A stretch of DNA of 64,000 nt, from positions 112,539 to 176,538 of the forward strand of contig NZ_NPFY01000025.1 of NCBI RefSeq assembly GCF_002259415.1. Direction: 5' to 3'. This document shows, piece by piece, positions 34,665-43,251 of this stretch (the stretch's first letter is position 1; every line of letters begins with the position of its first letter). Position numbers and translations under genes: made by a program. Source of the stretch: Rhodococcus sp. 14-2470-1b (GTDB lineage Bacteria; Actinomycetota; Actinomycetes; Mycobacteriales; Mycobacteriaceae). The notes beneath the pieces are model-generated. The model worked only from the letters and a program-made list of their open reading frames with translations. It made no database searches and was not told the DNA's origin.

Positions 34665-35633
34665 TCACACCCGCCGTTTGCGTGGACGATTCGACGGGGG
34701 TTGAGAGGACAAGTGGTAGTACAGGGCGTCGGCGGTGTCCTCCACGACGACCTCCACGACATCACCGACTTCGAGATAGTCGTCGACGGCAATGCGGTCC
34801 TTGGCACCGATCACCGCCTTGACCGAACGCGCGGGGATGAGTCCCCGGCGACCGTCCGGTCCGACGGCCAACGCATACCTCGGACCGGTGCGGGTGACTC
34901 GAGCAGAGATGATCGCCGAGTCCCTCGGAACCGGTTCGACGACGGCGCCCTTCGCGACGGCCGTCTGTGAATCGAGCTGCGCCGCGAGGTCGTCCGCCAT
35001 CAAGTCGACCTGGAGGAGAAGCTCGGCCATCTGTCGTGCGTACTCGGTGTGCGCCTCCGTCGGCTTGAGAGCTTCGCCTGGCTTGTACATGTCCTCGTGG
35101 GTGAGTTCACCCCAGGCGTCCTGCAGTCTGGTCTTGACCTGTACTTCGACGTTCACGATCAGATCGCCCTGGTGGGTGGCGACGCGAATGACCAGAATCG
35201 CGTGGTACGCGCGGTATCCACTGGGTTTGGGGAACGCGACGTAGTCGGTCGGGTTTCGGGCGAAGCGCACCGAGCATTCCGGGTCGGTGCACGCGCGTTC
35301 CAACGCGTCCACGAAGGCGTGAAGATCCCGCGGGCTCTTGCACAGAACCTTGATGCCGATCAGGTCCGGCAAGGATTCCACGACCTCGTCGATGGTCCTC
35401 GGCTCGACGATCCGGCCTTCCGTGATCTTCCGCCGCAGTTTGTCGGCTGCCCGTACCGGATCCTTGATTCGGGCGGTCTGCGCATTGAGCCGATCTCGGT
35501 CGACGTTGTCGAGGATCTCGTCCGCGATGGTCTCCAGAAAATTCTGAGCCGTCACCAGCGCGGCCTGCCATGCCCGGCGACGTTCGGCGTAGGCCTCGTC
35601 GACCAGGTCGTCGATGCTCGTCGACGCTGTCAC
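34665..35633 (-). CDS. RelA/SpoT-domain small alarmone synthetase with C-terminal OB-like domain
   Basis: 322 aa. Synthetase domain ~55-190: RIKDPVRAADKLRRKITEGR, LPDLIGIKVLCKSPRDLHAF with Asp90, YVAFPKPSGYRAYHAILVIR (GYR-x-x-H), and NVEVQVKTRLQDAWGELTHE with Glu163. There is no HD hydrolase. The usual D-x-x-G-x-R is D-L-I-G-I-K here. Residues ~235-310 (ISARVTRTGPRYALAVGPDG, GLIPARSVKAVIG, YLEVGDVVEVVVE) look like an S1/OB fold, followed by a basic tail RPRKRRV. Expected to make (p)ppGpp-type nucleotides; the added domain may bind RNA. GTG at 35633 has GGAGG 8 nt upstream. Divergent from the ECF sigma gene. Confidence 0.8.
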   Translation of the reverse strand: MTASTSIDDLVDEAYAERRRAWQAALVTAQNFLETIADEILDNVDRDRLNAQTARIKDPVRAADKLRRKITEGRIVEPRTIDEVVESLPDLIGIKVLCKSPRDLHAFVDALERACTDPECSVRFARNPTDYVAFPKPSGYRAYHAILVIRVATHQGDLIVNVEVQVKTRLQDAWGELTHEDMYKPGEALKPTEAHTEYARQMAELLLQVDLMADDLAAQLDSQTAVAKGAVVEPVPRDSAIISARVTRTGPRYALAVGPDGRRGLIPARSVKAVIGAKDRIAVDDYLEVGDVVEVVVEDTADALYYHLSSQPPSNRPRKRRV

Positions 35634-35805
35634 CGTCCGCGCCTCCGATCACGCCCAACGGGCTGTCCACACTTTATCCGCTTCGACGGGGAACGAGCCG
35701 ACCGCCGCCGGCTTCGGCGCGCCCTGCGTGATCGGCCGCGTCGGCACAACTAATTCGTACGATCAGTCGGGCGTTCGTCGGAGTGTGGGATTAGTCTCTT
35801 CACTC

Positions 35806-36780
35806 ATGACGGCCACGGTCGCAGAGGGCGACGCATTCGTAGCGCAGTTCGATCCCTATCGTCGTGAGCTGCTCGCTCATTGCTACCGCATGACGGGCTC
35901 GATTCACGACGCCGAGGACCTCGTGCAGGAAACGTACATCCGCGCGTGGAAGGGCTACTCCAAGTTCGAGGGGCGCTCGTCGATGCGGACCTGGCTGTAT
36001 CGCATCGCCACCAACACCTGCCTCACGGCGCTCGACGGCAAGTCCAAGCGTCCGCTGCCGACAGGGCTCGGCGCGCCGAGTTCGGACCCCACCGACGACC
36101 TGGTGGCAACGCACGAAATTGCGTGGCTCGAGCCCATCGCGGATTCCGAACTCGCGGATTCGGACGATCCCGCATCGATCGTCGTCGGCAGGGACACCAT
36201 CAGACTGGCGTTCGTCGCCGCACTGCAGCACCTCTCGGCACGTCAACGAGCAGCATTGCTGATGCGTGAAGTGCTGCAGTGGAAGGCGTCCGAAGTAGCG
36301 GAAGCCTTGGCGACCACCACCACCGCGGTGAACAGTCTGCTTCAACGCGCACGAGCGCAACTCGACGAGGTCATGCCGTCGGAAAACGATGTCGTCGAGC
36401 CAGCAGCCGCCGAGACCAGGGAACTGCTGGCCAAGTACGTCGACAGTTTCGAACGCTACGACATCGAGCAGCTCGTGACTCTGTTCACCCAGGATGCGGT
36501 GTGGGAGATGCCACCGTTCGAAGGGTGGTACCAAGGGGCCGAGAATATCGGCACCCTCATCCGTGGAAACTGCCCGGCGCAGCGAGCGGGCGATATGCGG
36601 ATGGTCGCGACGTCGGCCAACGGTCAGCCCGCCTACGGGCTGTACATGCGAAACGAGGACGGAATCCACCAGCCGTTCCAACTCCACGTCGTCGACATCG
36701 TGGCGGGGAGAGTGGGCCACGTGGCGTGCTTCTTCGATCTGACCCTGTTCGAGAAATTCGGTCTGCCCGAGCGTCTCTGA
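35806..36780 (+). CDS. ECF sigma factor with C-terminal SnoaL-like domain
   Basis: 324 aa. Sigma region 2: YRRELLAHCYRMTGSIHDAE, DLVQETYIRAWKGYSKFEGR. Region 4: LQHLSARQRAALLMREVLQW, KASEVAEALATTTTAVNSLL. C-terminal SnoaL-like domain (~residues 205-324): KYVDSFERYDIEQLVTLFTQ, DAVWEMPPFEGWYQGAENIG. This is the layout of SigG/TIGR02960-type factors, which have a fused tail in place of a separate anti-sigma; none is encoded nearby. The ATG at 35806 keeps region 2 intact; no strong ribosome-binding site is seen, so the message may be leaderless. The promoter region is shared with the alarmone synthetase (172 bp). Confidence 0.88.
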   Translation: MTATVAEGDAFVAQFDPYRRELLAHCYRMTGSIHDAEDLVQETYIRAWKGYSKFEGRSSMRTWLYRIATNTCLTALDGKSKRPLPTGLGAPSSDPTDDLVATHEIAWLEPIADSELADSDDPASIVVGRDTIRLAFVAALQHLSARQRAALLMREVLQWKASEVAEALATTTTAVNSLLQRARAQLDEVMPSENDVVEPAAAETRELLAKYVDSFERYDIEQLVTLFTQDAVWEMPPFEGWYQGAENIGTLIRGNCPAQRAGDMRMVATSANGQPAYGLYMRNEDGIHQPFQLHVVDIVAGRVGHVACFFDLTLFEKFGLPERL

Positions 36781-36817
36781 CAGGGAGTTCGAGGGAGCCC
36801 CACCTGGCCCGTCCCGG

Positions 36818-37225
36818 CTATTCGGACGGCACGGCGCTGGGGTCCATCCACATGACTTCCCATACGTGGTTGTCGAGATCACGGAACGCGCGCCCGTACA
36901 TGAACCCGTGATCCTGAGGCTCCATCCAACTCGACCCTCCGGCGGCGATCGCCGCGTCGACGAGTGAGTCGACCTCGTCGCGACTGTCGGCGCTGATGCA
37001 CATCAGGACCTCTCGCGACTGCGTCGTGTCGGTGATCGCGTCGGAGATGAAGTCCTTGAAGCGAGGTTCCGCCAGGAACATCACCGTCGCCTGCTCGCTG
37101 ACGACCATCGATACACAGTTCTCGTCACTGAACACGTCGTTGAACTCGAAGCCCAGCCCGCCGAAGAAAGCGCGGGTGGCGGTGACGTCCTTGACGGGCA
37201 TGTTGGCGAACAGCATTCGGGACAT
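36818..37225 (-). CDS. VOC-family (glyoxalase/bleomycin-resistance-like) protein
   Basis: 135 aa: MSRMLFANMPVKDVTATRAF, FFGGLGFEFNDVFSDENCVS, then FRDLDNHVWEVMWMDPSAVP; the D-x-DNH-x-WE ending is typical of one VOC subgroup related to PhnB/bleomycin-resistance-like proteins. I take ATG at 37225 because GGAGA precedes it by 6 nt; an ATG at 37237 lies before the ribosome-binding site. Convergent with the ECF sigma gene, 37 bp apart. Mycobacterial SigG-type sigma genes are sometimes next to glyoxalase-like genes, so a detoxification link is possible. Confidence 0.8.
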   Translation of the reverse strand: MSRMLFANMPVKDVTATRAFFGGLGFEFNDVFSDENCVSMVVSEQATVMFLAEPRFKDFISDAITDTTQSREVLMCISADSRDEVDSLVDAAIAAGGSSWMEPQDHGFMYGRAFRDLDNHVWEVMWMDPSAVPSE

Positions 37226-37411
37226 TGGGGTCTCCATTCATTCGGCGTGGAAGTCTCGTGTGTATCGACAACGGACGAATCGTGAATTCATCGCGGATCC
37301 GACATCGACTTTCTACCGCATTCGGGGAGTCGACTCGCCTGTAGCAAGATGGGAACACGTCATGCATGCCGGAAGCGGCGCGTCGACGCTGTTCGAACAA
37401 GAGGAGAGTTC

Positions 37412-38149
37412 ATGGATTTGGGTCTGTCGGGTAAAGCGTTCGTCGTCACCGGAGGAACCGAAGGGCTGGGATTCGCGTCCGCGCGTGAGCTGCTTCGTGA
37501 GGGAGCGAAGGTGACGGTGGCCTCCCGGTCACAGACCAAGGTCGACGAGGCAGTGACCGAACTGGGCGCACACCGCCCCAACGCAGTCCACGGAATGGTC
37601 GCCGACAACGGCCATCCTGCGAGCGCACAGTTGCTCGTCGAGTCGGCCATCGCGCACTGGGGCAAGCTGGACGGGCTCGTCGTGAGTGTCGGCGGACCTC
37701 CGCCGAGCACCGCCCTCGATGCCACCGACGAGGACTGGACTGCGTCGTTCGAGTCCGTGTTCCTCGGGGCGGTGCGGCTGGCCCGCGAAGCGGCGAACGT
37801 CATGACCGACGGAAGTGCCATCGTGTTCGTCTTGTCGACATCGGTGAAATCGCCGTTGACGGGCCTCGGCGTGTCCAACGGACTGCGCCCGGGCTTGGCG
37901 ATGGTGGCCAAGGACATTGCCGACGAGCTCGGGCCACGAGGAATCAGGGTCGTGAGCGTCCTTCCCGGGCGATTCGACACGTCCCGGGGCGGCGCCGTGT
38001 CCGACGATGCGTTGGCACGGATCCCGCTCGGCCGTATCGGCGATCCGGAGGAGTTCGGACGTACCGTCGCGTTCCTGGCGTCGCCGGCCGCGTCGTACAT
38101 CACCGGCTCGACGGTCACCGTCGACGGCGGCGCCGTGCGCGCGCTGTAG
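37412..38149 (+). CDS. SDR-family oxidoreductase
   Basis: 245 aa: MDLGLSGKAFVVTGGTEGLG, GKLDGLVVSVGGPPPSTALD (the usual NNAG is replaced by SVGG), FVLSTSVKSPLTGLGVSNGL followed by a PG motif SVLPGRFDT, then ASYITGSTVTVDGGAVRAL. Note that the classical YxxxK is not obvious: the segment after the catalytic Ser reads SNGLRPGLAMVAKD, so Tyr is missing, as in FabL-like or 7-alpha-HSDH-type divergent SDRs; activity is uncertain. ATG at 37412 has AGAGGAG 6 nt upstream. Stands alone, ended by a strong hairpin. Confidence 0.82.
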   Translation: MDLGLSGKAFVVTGGTEGLGFASARELLREGAKVTVASRSQTKVDEAVTELGAHRPNAVHGMVADNGHPASAQLLVESAIAHWGKLDGLVVSVGGPPPSTALDATDEDWTASFESVFLGAVRLAREAANVMTDGSAIVFVLSTSVKSPLTGLGVSNGLRPGLAMVAKDIADELGPRGIRVVSVLPGRFDTSRGGAVSDDALARIPLGRIGDPEEFGRTVAFLASPAASYITGSTVTVDGGAVRAL

Positions 38150-38191
38150 AAGGTCCGGTCACCCTGACCGCACAGACGACGAGGCCAGACG

Positions 38192-38228
38192 ACGAGGCCC
38201 CGAGCAGCAGTGCTGCTCGGGGCCTCGT
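38192..38228. terminator. Bidirectional terminator hairpin
   Basis: Perfect 18-bp arms (ACGAGGCCCCGAGCAGCA at 38192-38209 and its complement at 38211-38228) around a single base, between the rightward SDR (stop 38149) and the leftward chorismate mutase (stop 38257). GC-rich, without T-tract. Confidence 0.85.
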
Positions 38229-38256
38229 GGCAAACAAGGAGGGGGATGTAACGGTT

Positions 38257-38523
38257 CTAGCGGGTCACCGAGGCGATGCGGGCGAGCATCCGCGACAGGG
38301 CCGAACCGTCGGAACCCAGTTCGTCGAAAGTCGACGTGGGGGTAGATACAGCTGCGTCGCTTGTGGCTGCAGCCAGTTTGCGCACCAGTTCGGTGCGGAG
38401 CTCGATAGCGCCCAGGATATCGGCGTCGAGCGTCGCGACCTGCTCGTGAAGCTGGTCGATCTGTACGTCGTGTGTTGGTGCTTCGTCGGCGCTGATAGCG
38501 AGCGAATCGATCTGCAAAGTCAC
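38257..38523 (-). CDS. AroQ-type chorismate mutase (small, actinobacterial)
   Basis: 88 aa. The helix IDQLHEQVATLDADILGAIE followed by LRTELVRKLAAATSD matches the AroQ helix 1 pattern (I-x-x-L-R-x-x-I-D-x-L-D-x-x-I), with the Arg of LR replaced by His in QLHEQ. The C-terminus FDELGSDGSALSRMLARIAS resembles the short second half of mycobacterial-type cytoplasmic chorismate mutases, which are activated by DAHP synthase. It would convert chorismate to prephenate. Gene stands alone between a hairpin and a ~390-bp non-coding stretch. Confidence 0.75.
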   Translation of the reverse strand: MTLQIDSLAISADEAPTHDVQIDQLHEQVATLDADILGAIELRTELVRKLAAATSDAAVSTPTSTFDELGSDGSALSRMLARIASVTR

Positions 38524-38916
38524 ATCGTCTCCTTTTGTTCGCGTCCTGAGGAATGATTCGTTTCGCTCCTCGGAACTGTTACACGGTCGCTCTATGTGTC
38601 AACGATGTTTCGTGGCCCCTACCAAGATGCCCAGTCTTGTGGGCTGGGCCAACCATCTGAAGCTGTGATGCTGCCAACAATCCGCAGCCACCCGGTGCCT
38701 GCCACCCGTCGAAGCAACACCGCGAGCGAGCGCGGTGTTCCTGACAGCGGCGGTCGATGTTCGTCCCACATTGAGTCTTCGTAGCCGTGAGCCTTGCGTA
38801 CTGGATGAACTTTGCGATGAGCGCCGATTTCCACGTCCGCTGCTGGTCACACACGAGCGCCCCCGGTGTCACGAAGGCGTGTCACCAGGGGCGAAGCTCC
38901 ATCTCGGCGTGGTCGG
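38524..38916. other. 393-bp stretch without a recognisable gene
   Basis: Holds the presumed chorismate mutase promoter at its left end. Short open frames on both strands (up to ~97 codons) have Cys/Arg/Ser-rich, low-complexity translations and no family resemblance. I see no tRNA, no repeat shared with other parts of the window and no clear pseudogene. A weak inverted repeat (TGGCCC near 38610 and GGGCCA near 38645) is present. Confidence 0.5.
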
Positions 38917-39678
38917 TCAGCCGCGGGCGGCTTTCAGATGATCCGCGGACACAGCTTTGAGATGTGTCAGGTCCGACGCGACGGTCGCCAGTGTGTACCC
39001 CTCGTCCAAGCGCTTGGCTGCCACAGCACCGGACGGTGTGTGAATGCCGGCCGTGATGCCTGCGGCGGCGGCGGCTCGGCACACCCGAACGAGTGCAGCC
39101 TCGAACTGCTCGTCCACGGAGGTGTCGGTCGGTGACGATCCACCCACCGCGAGCCGCAGATCGGACGGGCCGACGTAGACACCGTCGAGACCTGGAACGG
39201 CACAGATCTCCTCGACGTTCGCCAGCCCCTGAGGCGTCTCGATCATCGCCAGCACAACTGTGTCACGGTCGGCATCGGCAGGGTTGGGTCCTATCCGAAG
39301 CTGCGAGCGCATCGGACCGTAGGACCGAATGCCGGTCGGGGGATACGTTGCCGCCGAGACCGCCGCCGCTGCGTCTGCTGCGGTGTCGACGAGCGGAACG
39401 ATGACGCCCGCCGCGCCTGCGTCCAGCGCACGCCCGATGACCGTCGCGTTGTTCGCTTCGACCCTGATCAGTCCGGCGGGACCGTTGGCTGCATCGATTG
39501 CGGTGAGCCCGGCGAGCATTCCGGAGTATCCGATCAATCCGTGCTGCAGGTCGAGTGCGATGTAATCCCAGCCGACATGGGCGAGCCACTCCGTGGAGAC
39601 CGGGCTGTCGATGACGGACCAGTAACCGAGGATGCGCTCCCGGTTTCTGACGCGAGCGGCGAATTCCTGTGCAGACAT
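38917..39678 (-). CDS. HpcH/HpaI-family aldolase
   Basis: 253 aa class II pyruvate-type aldolase: GYWSVIDSPVSTEWLAHVGW, YIALDLQHGLIGYSGM, GRALDAGAAGVIVPLVDTA, IRSYGPMRSQL, and AMIETPQGLANVEEICAVPG with LDGVYVGPSDLRLA, carrying the metal-binding Glu and Asp and the catalytic region. Such enzymes cleave 2-keto-3-deoxy or 4-hydroxy-2-keto acids to pyruvate and an aldehyde. ATG at 39678 follows the aldo/keto reductase stop by 14 bp. Last gene of the leftward transporter/acid-sugar operon; it probably performs the carbon-carbon cleavage of that pathway. Confidence 0.85.
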   Translation of the reverse strand: MSAQEFAARVRNRERILGYWSVIDSPVSTEWLAHVGWDYIALDLQHGLIGYSGMLAGLTAIDAANGPAGLIRVEANNATVIGRALDAGAAGVIVPLVDTAADAAAAVSAATYPPTGIRSYGPMRSQLRIGPNPADADRDTVVLAMIETPQGLANVEEICAVPGLDGVYVGPSDLRLAVGGSSPTDTSVDEQFEAALVRVCRAAAAAGITAGIHTPSGAVAAKRLDEGYTLATVASDLTHLKAVSADHLKAARG

Positions 39679-39692
39679 GTGTAGAGGGCCTT

Positions 39693-40649
39693 TCAGCGGT
39701 TGTAGTTCGGCATCGGTCCACGCAGCGCGGAGCCGACGTCGTCGCACGCATCCACGACGTCGGCGCCGAGTGGACCTTTCGCGATCGCGGCTATGTTGGA
39801 CTGCAGGTGCTCGACCTTGGATCCACCGAGCAGGATGGGACCTGCGGCAGGCTTGGACACCAGCCACCGCAGGGCGAGTTCGGTCAGTGGGACGCCTGCT
39901 TCGTCGGCGATCGTGGTGAGCTGCGCGACAGCGTCGAAAATCGCTGTGTTCCAGTACCGTTCGCGATACATGGCAGCCAGGCGTGAATCGCCGAATCGTC
40001 CGTCGGTCGGTGTCGCGTCCAAGGAATGCTTGCCGGTGAGCAACCCGCCACCGAGTGGGTTGTACACCATCGTGATCAATCCGGTCACGTCGGCGAACTC
40101 GACGTATTCCTCTTCGATCCTCCGGGCGAGGAGGTTGTAGAGCTGCTGCGCGACGATCGGCCGCGGCGCGCCGACCTCGTCGGCTACCCGATTTGCCTCG
40201 GCGATCTGCCACGCCGCGAAGTTCGAGACGCCCAGAGCACGAATCTTGCCCTCCTGCACCAGTTCGGCGACGGTTGCCAAGGTGTCGGCGATCGATGTCG
40301 CGCGATCCGGCTGGTGCAGATAGAACAGGTCGACGTGGTCCGTCTTCAGGCGAGCCAGGCTTGCCTCCACGCTCAGACGAAGACCCTTCGGTGACAACGG
40401 GCTGTTGTCCCCGGCGTCGGGGTTGGGCATTCCCGCTTTCGTCGCGAGGGTCACCCGATCGCGACGAGTTGCGAGCAGGTCCGCGAGTATCCGCTCGGAT
40501 TCACCGCCCGCGTACCCGTTCGCGGTGTCGATGTGGGTGATGCCTGCGTCGACTGCAGCGTCGAACATCTTCGCAGACCCGGCGGCGTCGACGGTGTCGC
40601 CGAACGTCATGGTGCCCAGTACGAGTGGGGAAATGTCGAGCGAGGTCAT
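39693..40649 (-). CDS. Aldo/keto reductase
   Basis: 318 aa (beta/alpha)8 NADPH oxidoreductase: LVLGTMTFGDTVDAAGSAKM, GITHIDTANGYAGGESERIL (catalytic Asp and Tyr), RVTLATKAGMPNPDAGDN (Lys), VDLFYLHQPDRATSIADTLA (His), ALGVSNFAAWQIAEANRVAD, and the cofactor-phosphate segment AGPILLGGSKVEHLQSNIAA. Resembles the AKR group acting on sugars and aldehydes. Start overlaps the preceding ATPase stop by ATGA. May interconvert the aldehyde produced by the adjacent aldolase or oxidise the incoming sugar. Confidence 0.88.
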   Translation of the reverse strand: MTSLDISPLVLGTMTFGDTVDAAGSAKMFDAAVDAGITHIDTANGYAGGESERILADLLATRRDRVTLATKAGMPNPDAGDNSPLSPKGLRLSVEASLARLKTDHVDLFYLHQPDRATSIADTLATVAELVQEGKIRALGVSNFAAWQIAEANRVADEVGAPRPIVAQQLYNLLARRIEEEYVEFADVTGLITMVYNPLGGGLLTGKHSLDATPTDGRFGDSRLAAMYRERYWNTAIFDAVAQLTTIADEAGVPLTELALRWLVSKPAAGPILLGGSKVEHLQSNIAAIAKGPLGADVVDACDDVGSALRGPMPNYNR

Positions 40650-41485
40650 ACAGGAGCTCCTACGGAAGGGGTGGACAGGCGAGACACGATGTGACGAGGT
40701 TTGATTCCGACCATTGTCGCCGGGTCGAGGGCAGCTGCGCGCAGCGCCCGGGTGTAGGGCTCCTTGGGGCGTGCGAGCACCTCCTCGGTGTCGCCTCCTT
40801 CGACGATGCGGCCCTTGCTCATCACGACGACGGTTTCACTGATCTCGCGGACGACACCCAGGTTGTGCGAGATGAAAACGTAGGTGAGTCCGGTGTCCTG
40901 CTGAATCTCCCGCAACAAAGTCAAAACCTGCGCCTGCACGGACACGTCGAGGGCGCTCGTCGCTTCGTCGCACACCAGAATTTCCGGCCCGGACGCGAGT
41001 GCGCGGGCGATGCCGATGCGTTGACGTTGGCCACCCGAGAATTCGACCGGTCGGCGGTTCAGTGCAGTGCTCGGCAGGCCGACCTGATCGATGAGTCTCG
41101 CTGCCTTCTTGGCTCGCTCGGACTTGCTGCGAATTCCCTTCAGTCGCAGTGGTTCGCCGACGATGTCCACTGCGGTCAGGTGAGGATCGAGGGATCCGTA
41201 CGGATCCTGGAACACCATCTGTACGCGAGATCGGAACGGGCGTAGGGACTTCTCGGACAGTCCGGCGATGTCCGTTCCGTCGACGACGATGCGGCCCGAG
41301 GTGGGGGTGAGCAGACGAACGATGGATTTCGCGATCGTCGACTTTCCGCAGCCCGATTCACCGACAACGGCCAGTGTCTTGCCTTTGTCGACCGAGAAGC
41401 TCACCGAATCGACAGCCCGGAACACGCCGTCGGCGACGGGGTACTCGACGACGAGATTCTCCACCGACAGCAATGGGGTGGTCAT
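40646..41485 (-). CDS. ABC transporter ATP-binding protein (DppF/OppF type)
   Basis: 279 aa. Walker A VVGESGCGKSTIAKSIVRLL, Q-loop VQMVFQDPYGSLDPHLT, signature FSGGQRQRIGIARALASGP, Walker B ILVCDEATSALDVSVQAQVL, H-loop YVFISHNLGVVREISETVVV. C-terminal oligopeptide/nickel extension present (RPKEPYTRALRAAAL). ATG at 41485 overlaps the previous ATPase by ATGA; the open frame upstream is inside that gene. Second nucleotide-binding subunit of the importer fed by the lipoprotein at 44555. Confidence 0.92.
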   Translation of the reverse strand: MTTPLLSVENLVVEYPVADGVFRAVDSVSFSVDKGKTLAVVGESGCGKSTIAKSIVRLLTPTSGRIVVDGTDIAGLSEKSLRPFRSRVQMVFQDPYGSLDPHLTAVDIVGEPLRLKGIRSKSERAKKAARLIDQVGLPSTALNRRPVEFSGGQRQRIGIARALASGPEILVCDEATSALDVSVQAQVLTLLREIQQDTGLTYVFISHNLGVVREISETVVVMSKGRIVEGGDTEEVLARPKEPYTRALRAAALDPATMVGIKPRHIVSRLSTPSVGAPV

Positions 41486-42315
41486 ACCGTTACCTCGACT
41501 CGTTCTGGTTGGCCGGCACTCTGGTTCCACGTCCCGAGGTGCGGGATCGCGTCCAGCAGCTTCTTGGTGTACGGATTCCGGGGCGCTCCGACGAGTTCTT
41601 CCGCGCCACCGTCCTCGACGAAGACACCGCTCTTCATGACGTAGATGCGGTCCGACACCAACCGTGCCACACCGAGATCGTGGGTGATGACCAGCATCCC
41701 GATGCCGGTTCGTTCCTGCAGCTCCATCAGCAGATCGAGAATGCTGGCCTGCACCGTGACATCGAGGGCACTGGTGGGCTCGTCGGCAACTATCAATTCC
41801 GGGCTCGACGCAAGAGCACTGGCGATCAGCACACGCTGAAGCATGCCGCCCGACATCTGATGGGGATACTTGCCCAACTGGATTTTCGGGTCGGGGATGC
41901 GAACCTGTTCGAGGAGTTCGATGCAGCGCGCCGTCTGCTTGGACTTTCCCGTCACGCCGCTGTGCCGGACAGCTTCCTTCAATTGGTTGCCGATGGTGTG
42001 AACCGGGGACAGCGCCGTCATCGGGTCCTGCGGAATCAGTGCAATGTGCTTCCCGCGAATCTTGCTCAGCTGCTTGTCCTTACCGAGGATCTCGGTGTCC
42101 TTGAAGGTCACCGATCCTGTCATCACCGCGAGATCCGACGGCAACAACCCCAGCAGGCCCATTGCCGTCGTCGACTTGCCGGAGCCGGATTCACCGATGA
42201 TCGTGACCGTTTCACCAGCGTCGATGCAGAACGACACACCGTCGACGGCCCGGATGACGCCCTTGTCGGTAACGAGTTCGATCTGGAGTTCGTCGACCTT
42301 CAATAGGTTTCCCAT
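41482..42315 (-). CDS. ABC transporter ATP-binding protein (DppD/OppD type)
   Basis: 277 aa. Walker A IIGESGSGKSTTAMGLLGLL, Q-loop HIALIPQDPMTALSPVHTIG, signature QMSGGMLQRVLIASALASSP, Walker B LIVADEPTSALDVTVQASIL, H-loop GMLVITHDLGVARLVSDRIY, and a C-terminal RNPYTKKLLDAIPHLG extension typical of the peptide/opine family. Starts 3 bp after the DppC-like stop region. Pairs with the ATPase at 40646 as the two-NBD set usual for oligopeptide-type importers. Confidence 0.92.
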   Translation of the reverse strand: MGNLLKVDELQIELVTDKGVIRAVDGVSFCIDAGETVTIIGESGSGKSTTAMGLLGLLPSDLAVMTGSVTFKDTEILGKDKQLSKIRGKHIALIPQDPMTALSPVHTIGNQLKEAVRHSGVTGKSKQTARCIELLEQVRIPDPKIQLGKYPHQMSGGMLQRVLIASALASSPELIVADEPTSALDVTVQASILDLLMELQERTGIGMLVITHDLGVARLVSDRIYVMKSGVFVEDGGAEELVGAPRNPYTKKLLDAIPHLGTWNQSAGQPERVEVTV

Positions 42316-42318
42316 GAC

Positions 42319-43251
42319 TTACGCACCCTTTCCGAATCGGGGGAAGAGACCGAAGCGGCCGAAGCCGGCCGGTCGATCACGGAGACCGTCGCCGAGCAGG
42401 TTGACTCCGACGACCAGGAGCACGATGACGAGGCCGGGCAGGGTGACGAGCCACCACGATGTGGTGATGTAGTCCTGACCGTCGGAGATGATCCGGCCCC
42501 ACGTCGCGAACGGTCGCTGCGGACCTGCACCGAGGTAGCTCAAGGCACTTTCGAGCAGGACGGCCTGCGCCAGAAGCAGGAGTACGACGAGCGAGGCCTG
42601 CTTGAAGATGTTCGGCACGACGTGTCGGAGGAGAATCGCGATCCGGCCGAGTCCGAGCACGCGAGCAGCGGCGACGTAGGGCTTCTCGCGTTCGACCAGT
42701 ACCAGGGATCTTGTCAGACGTGCGATTTCCGGCCATTGCGCGATGGCGATGACGAACGTGATGACCGGAATGGAAGGGCCGAACAGTGCTACGACGAGGA
42801 GCAGCATCATCAGCAGCGGCAGGGACAACTGGGCCTCGAGCAAGCGGGAAACGACGGTGTCGACCCAGCCGCCGAGGAAACCGGCGAGCGATCCGAGAAC
42901 GAGACCGATGATGCCGGAGACCACGACTGCGAGAATTCCGACGGTCAGGGATACCTGTCCGCCGTAGAGCACGCGGGAGAGAAGATCGCGGCCGAGTTGG
43001 TCCGTGCCGAACAGATGTCCGTCGGTCAGCGGCGGCAACCTGCGTTGGGCGAGGTCGGTGGCATCGGGCGACGCCAGTGGCAGTACTCGTGCCAGGGCGA
43101 CCGGAAGGATGACGGTCAGGGCGCAGACTGTGCCGATCCAGATCTTCACACGGCTGTCGCGTGCGCGTCGGGTTGCGCCCGCGGCGGCGAAGTCCTTGGC
43201 GGTGACGGCGCTGGGACGCGTTGGCTTGTCGGAGGGGGCGACGACGGTCAT
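42319..43251 (-). CDS. ABC transporter permease (DppC type)
   Basis: 310 aa, six predicted helices. N-terminal DppC-type region GHLFGTDQLGRDLLSRVLYG, the EAA loop TRSLVLVEREKPYVAAARVL followed by GLGRIAILLRHVVPNI, and C-terminal ESALSYLGAGPQRPFATWGR with IISDGQDYITTSWWLVTLPG, all standard for the inner oligopeptide/dipeptide permease. The ATG at 43251 shares one base with the DppB-like stop (TGATG). Confidence 0.92.
   Translation of the reverse strand: MTVVAPSDKPTRPSAVTAKDFAAAGATRRARDSRVKIWIGTVCALTVILPVALARVLPLASPDATDLAQRRLPPLTDGHLFGTDQLGRDLLSRVLYGGQVSLTVGILAVVVSGIIGLVLGSLAGFLGGWVDTVVSRLLEAQLSLPLLMMLLLVVALFGPSIPVITFVIAIAQWPEIARLTRSLVLVEREKPYVAAARVLGLGRIAILLRHVVPNIFKQASLVVLLLLAQAVLLESALSYLGAGPQRPFATWGRIISDGQDYITTSWWLVTLPGLVIVLLVVGVNLLGDGLRDRPAGFGRFGLFPRFGKGA

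Noticed and set aside
38579..38872. 97-codon reverse-strand frame in the 38.5-38.9 kb gap
   Set aside because: Cys/Arg/Ser-rich translation, competing frames of similar length on both strands, no ribosome-binding site and no resemblance to a known family.
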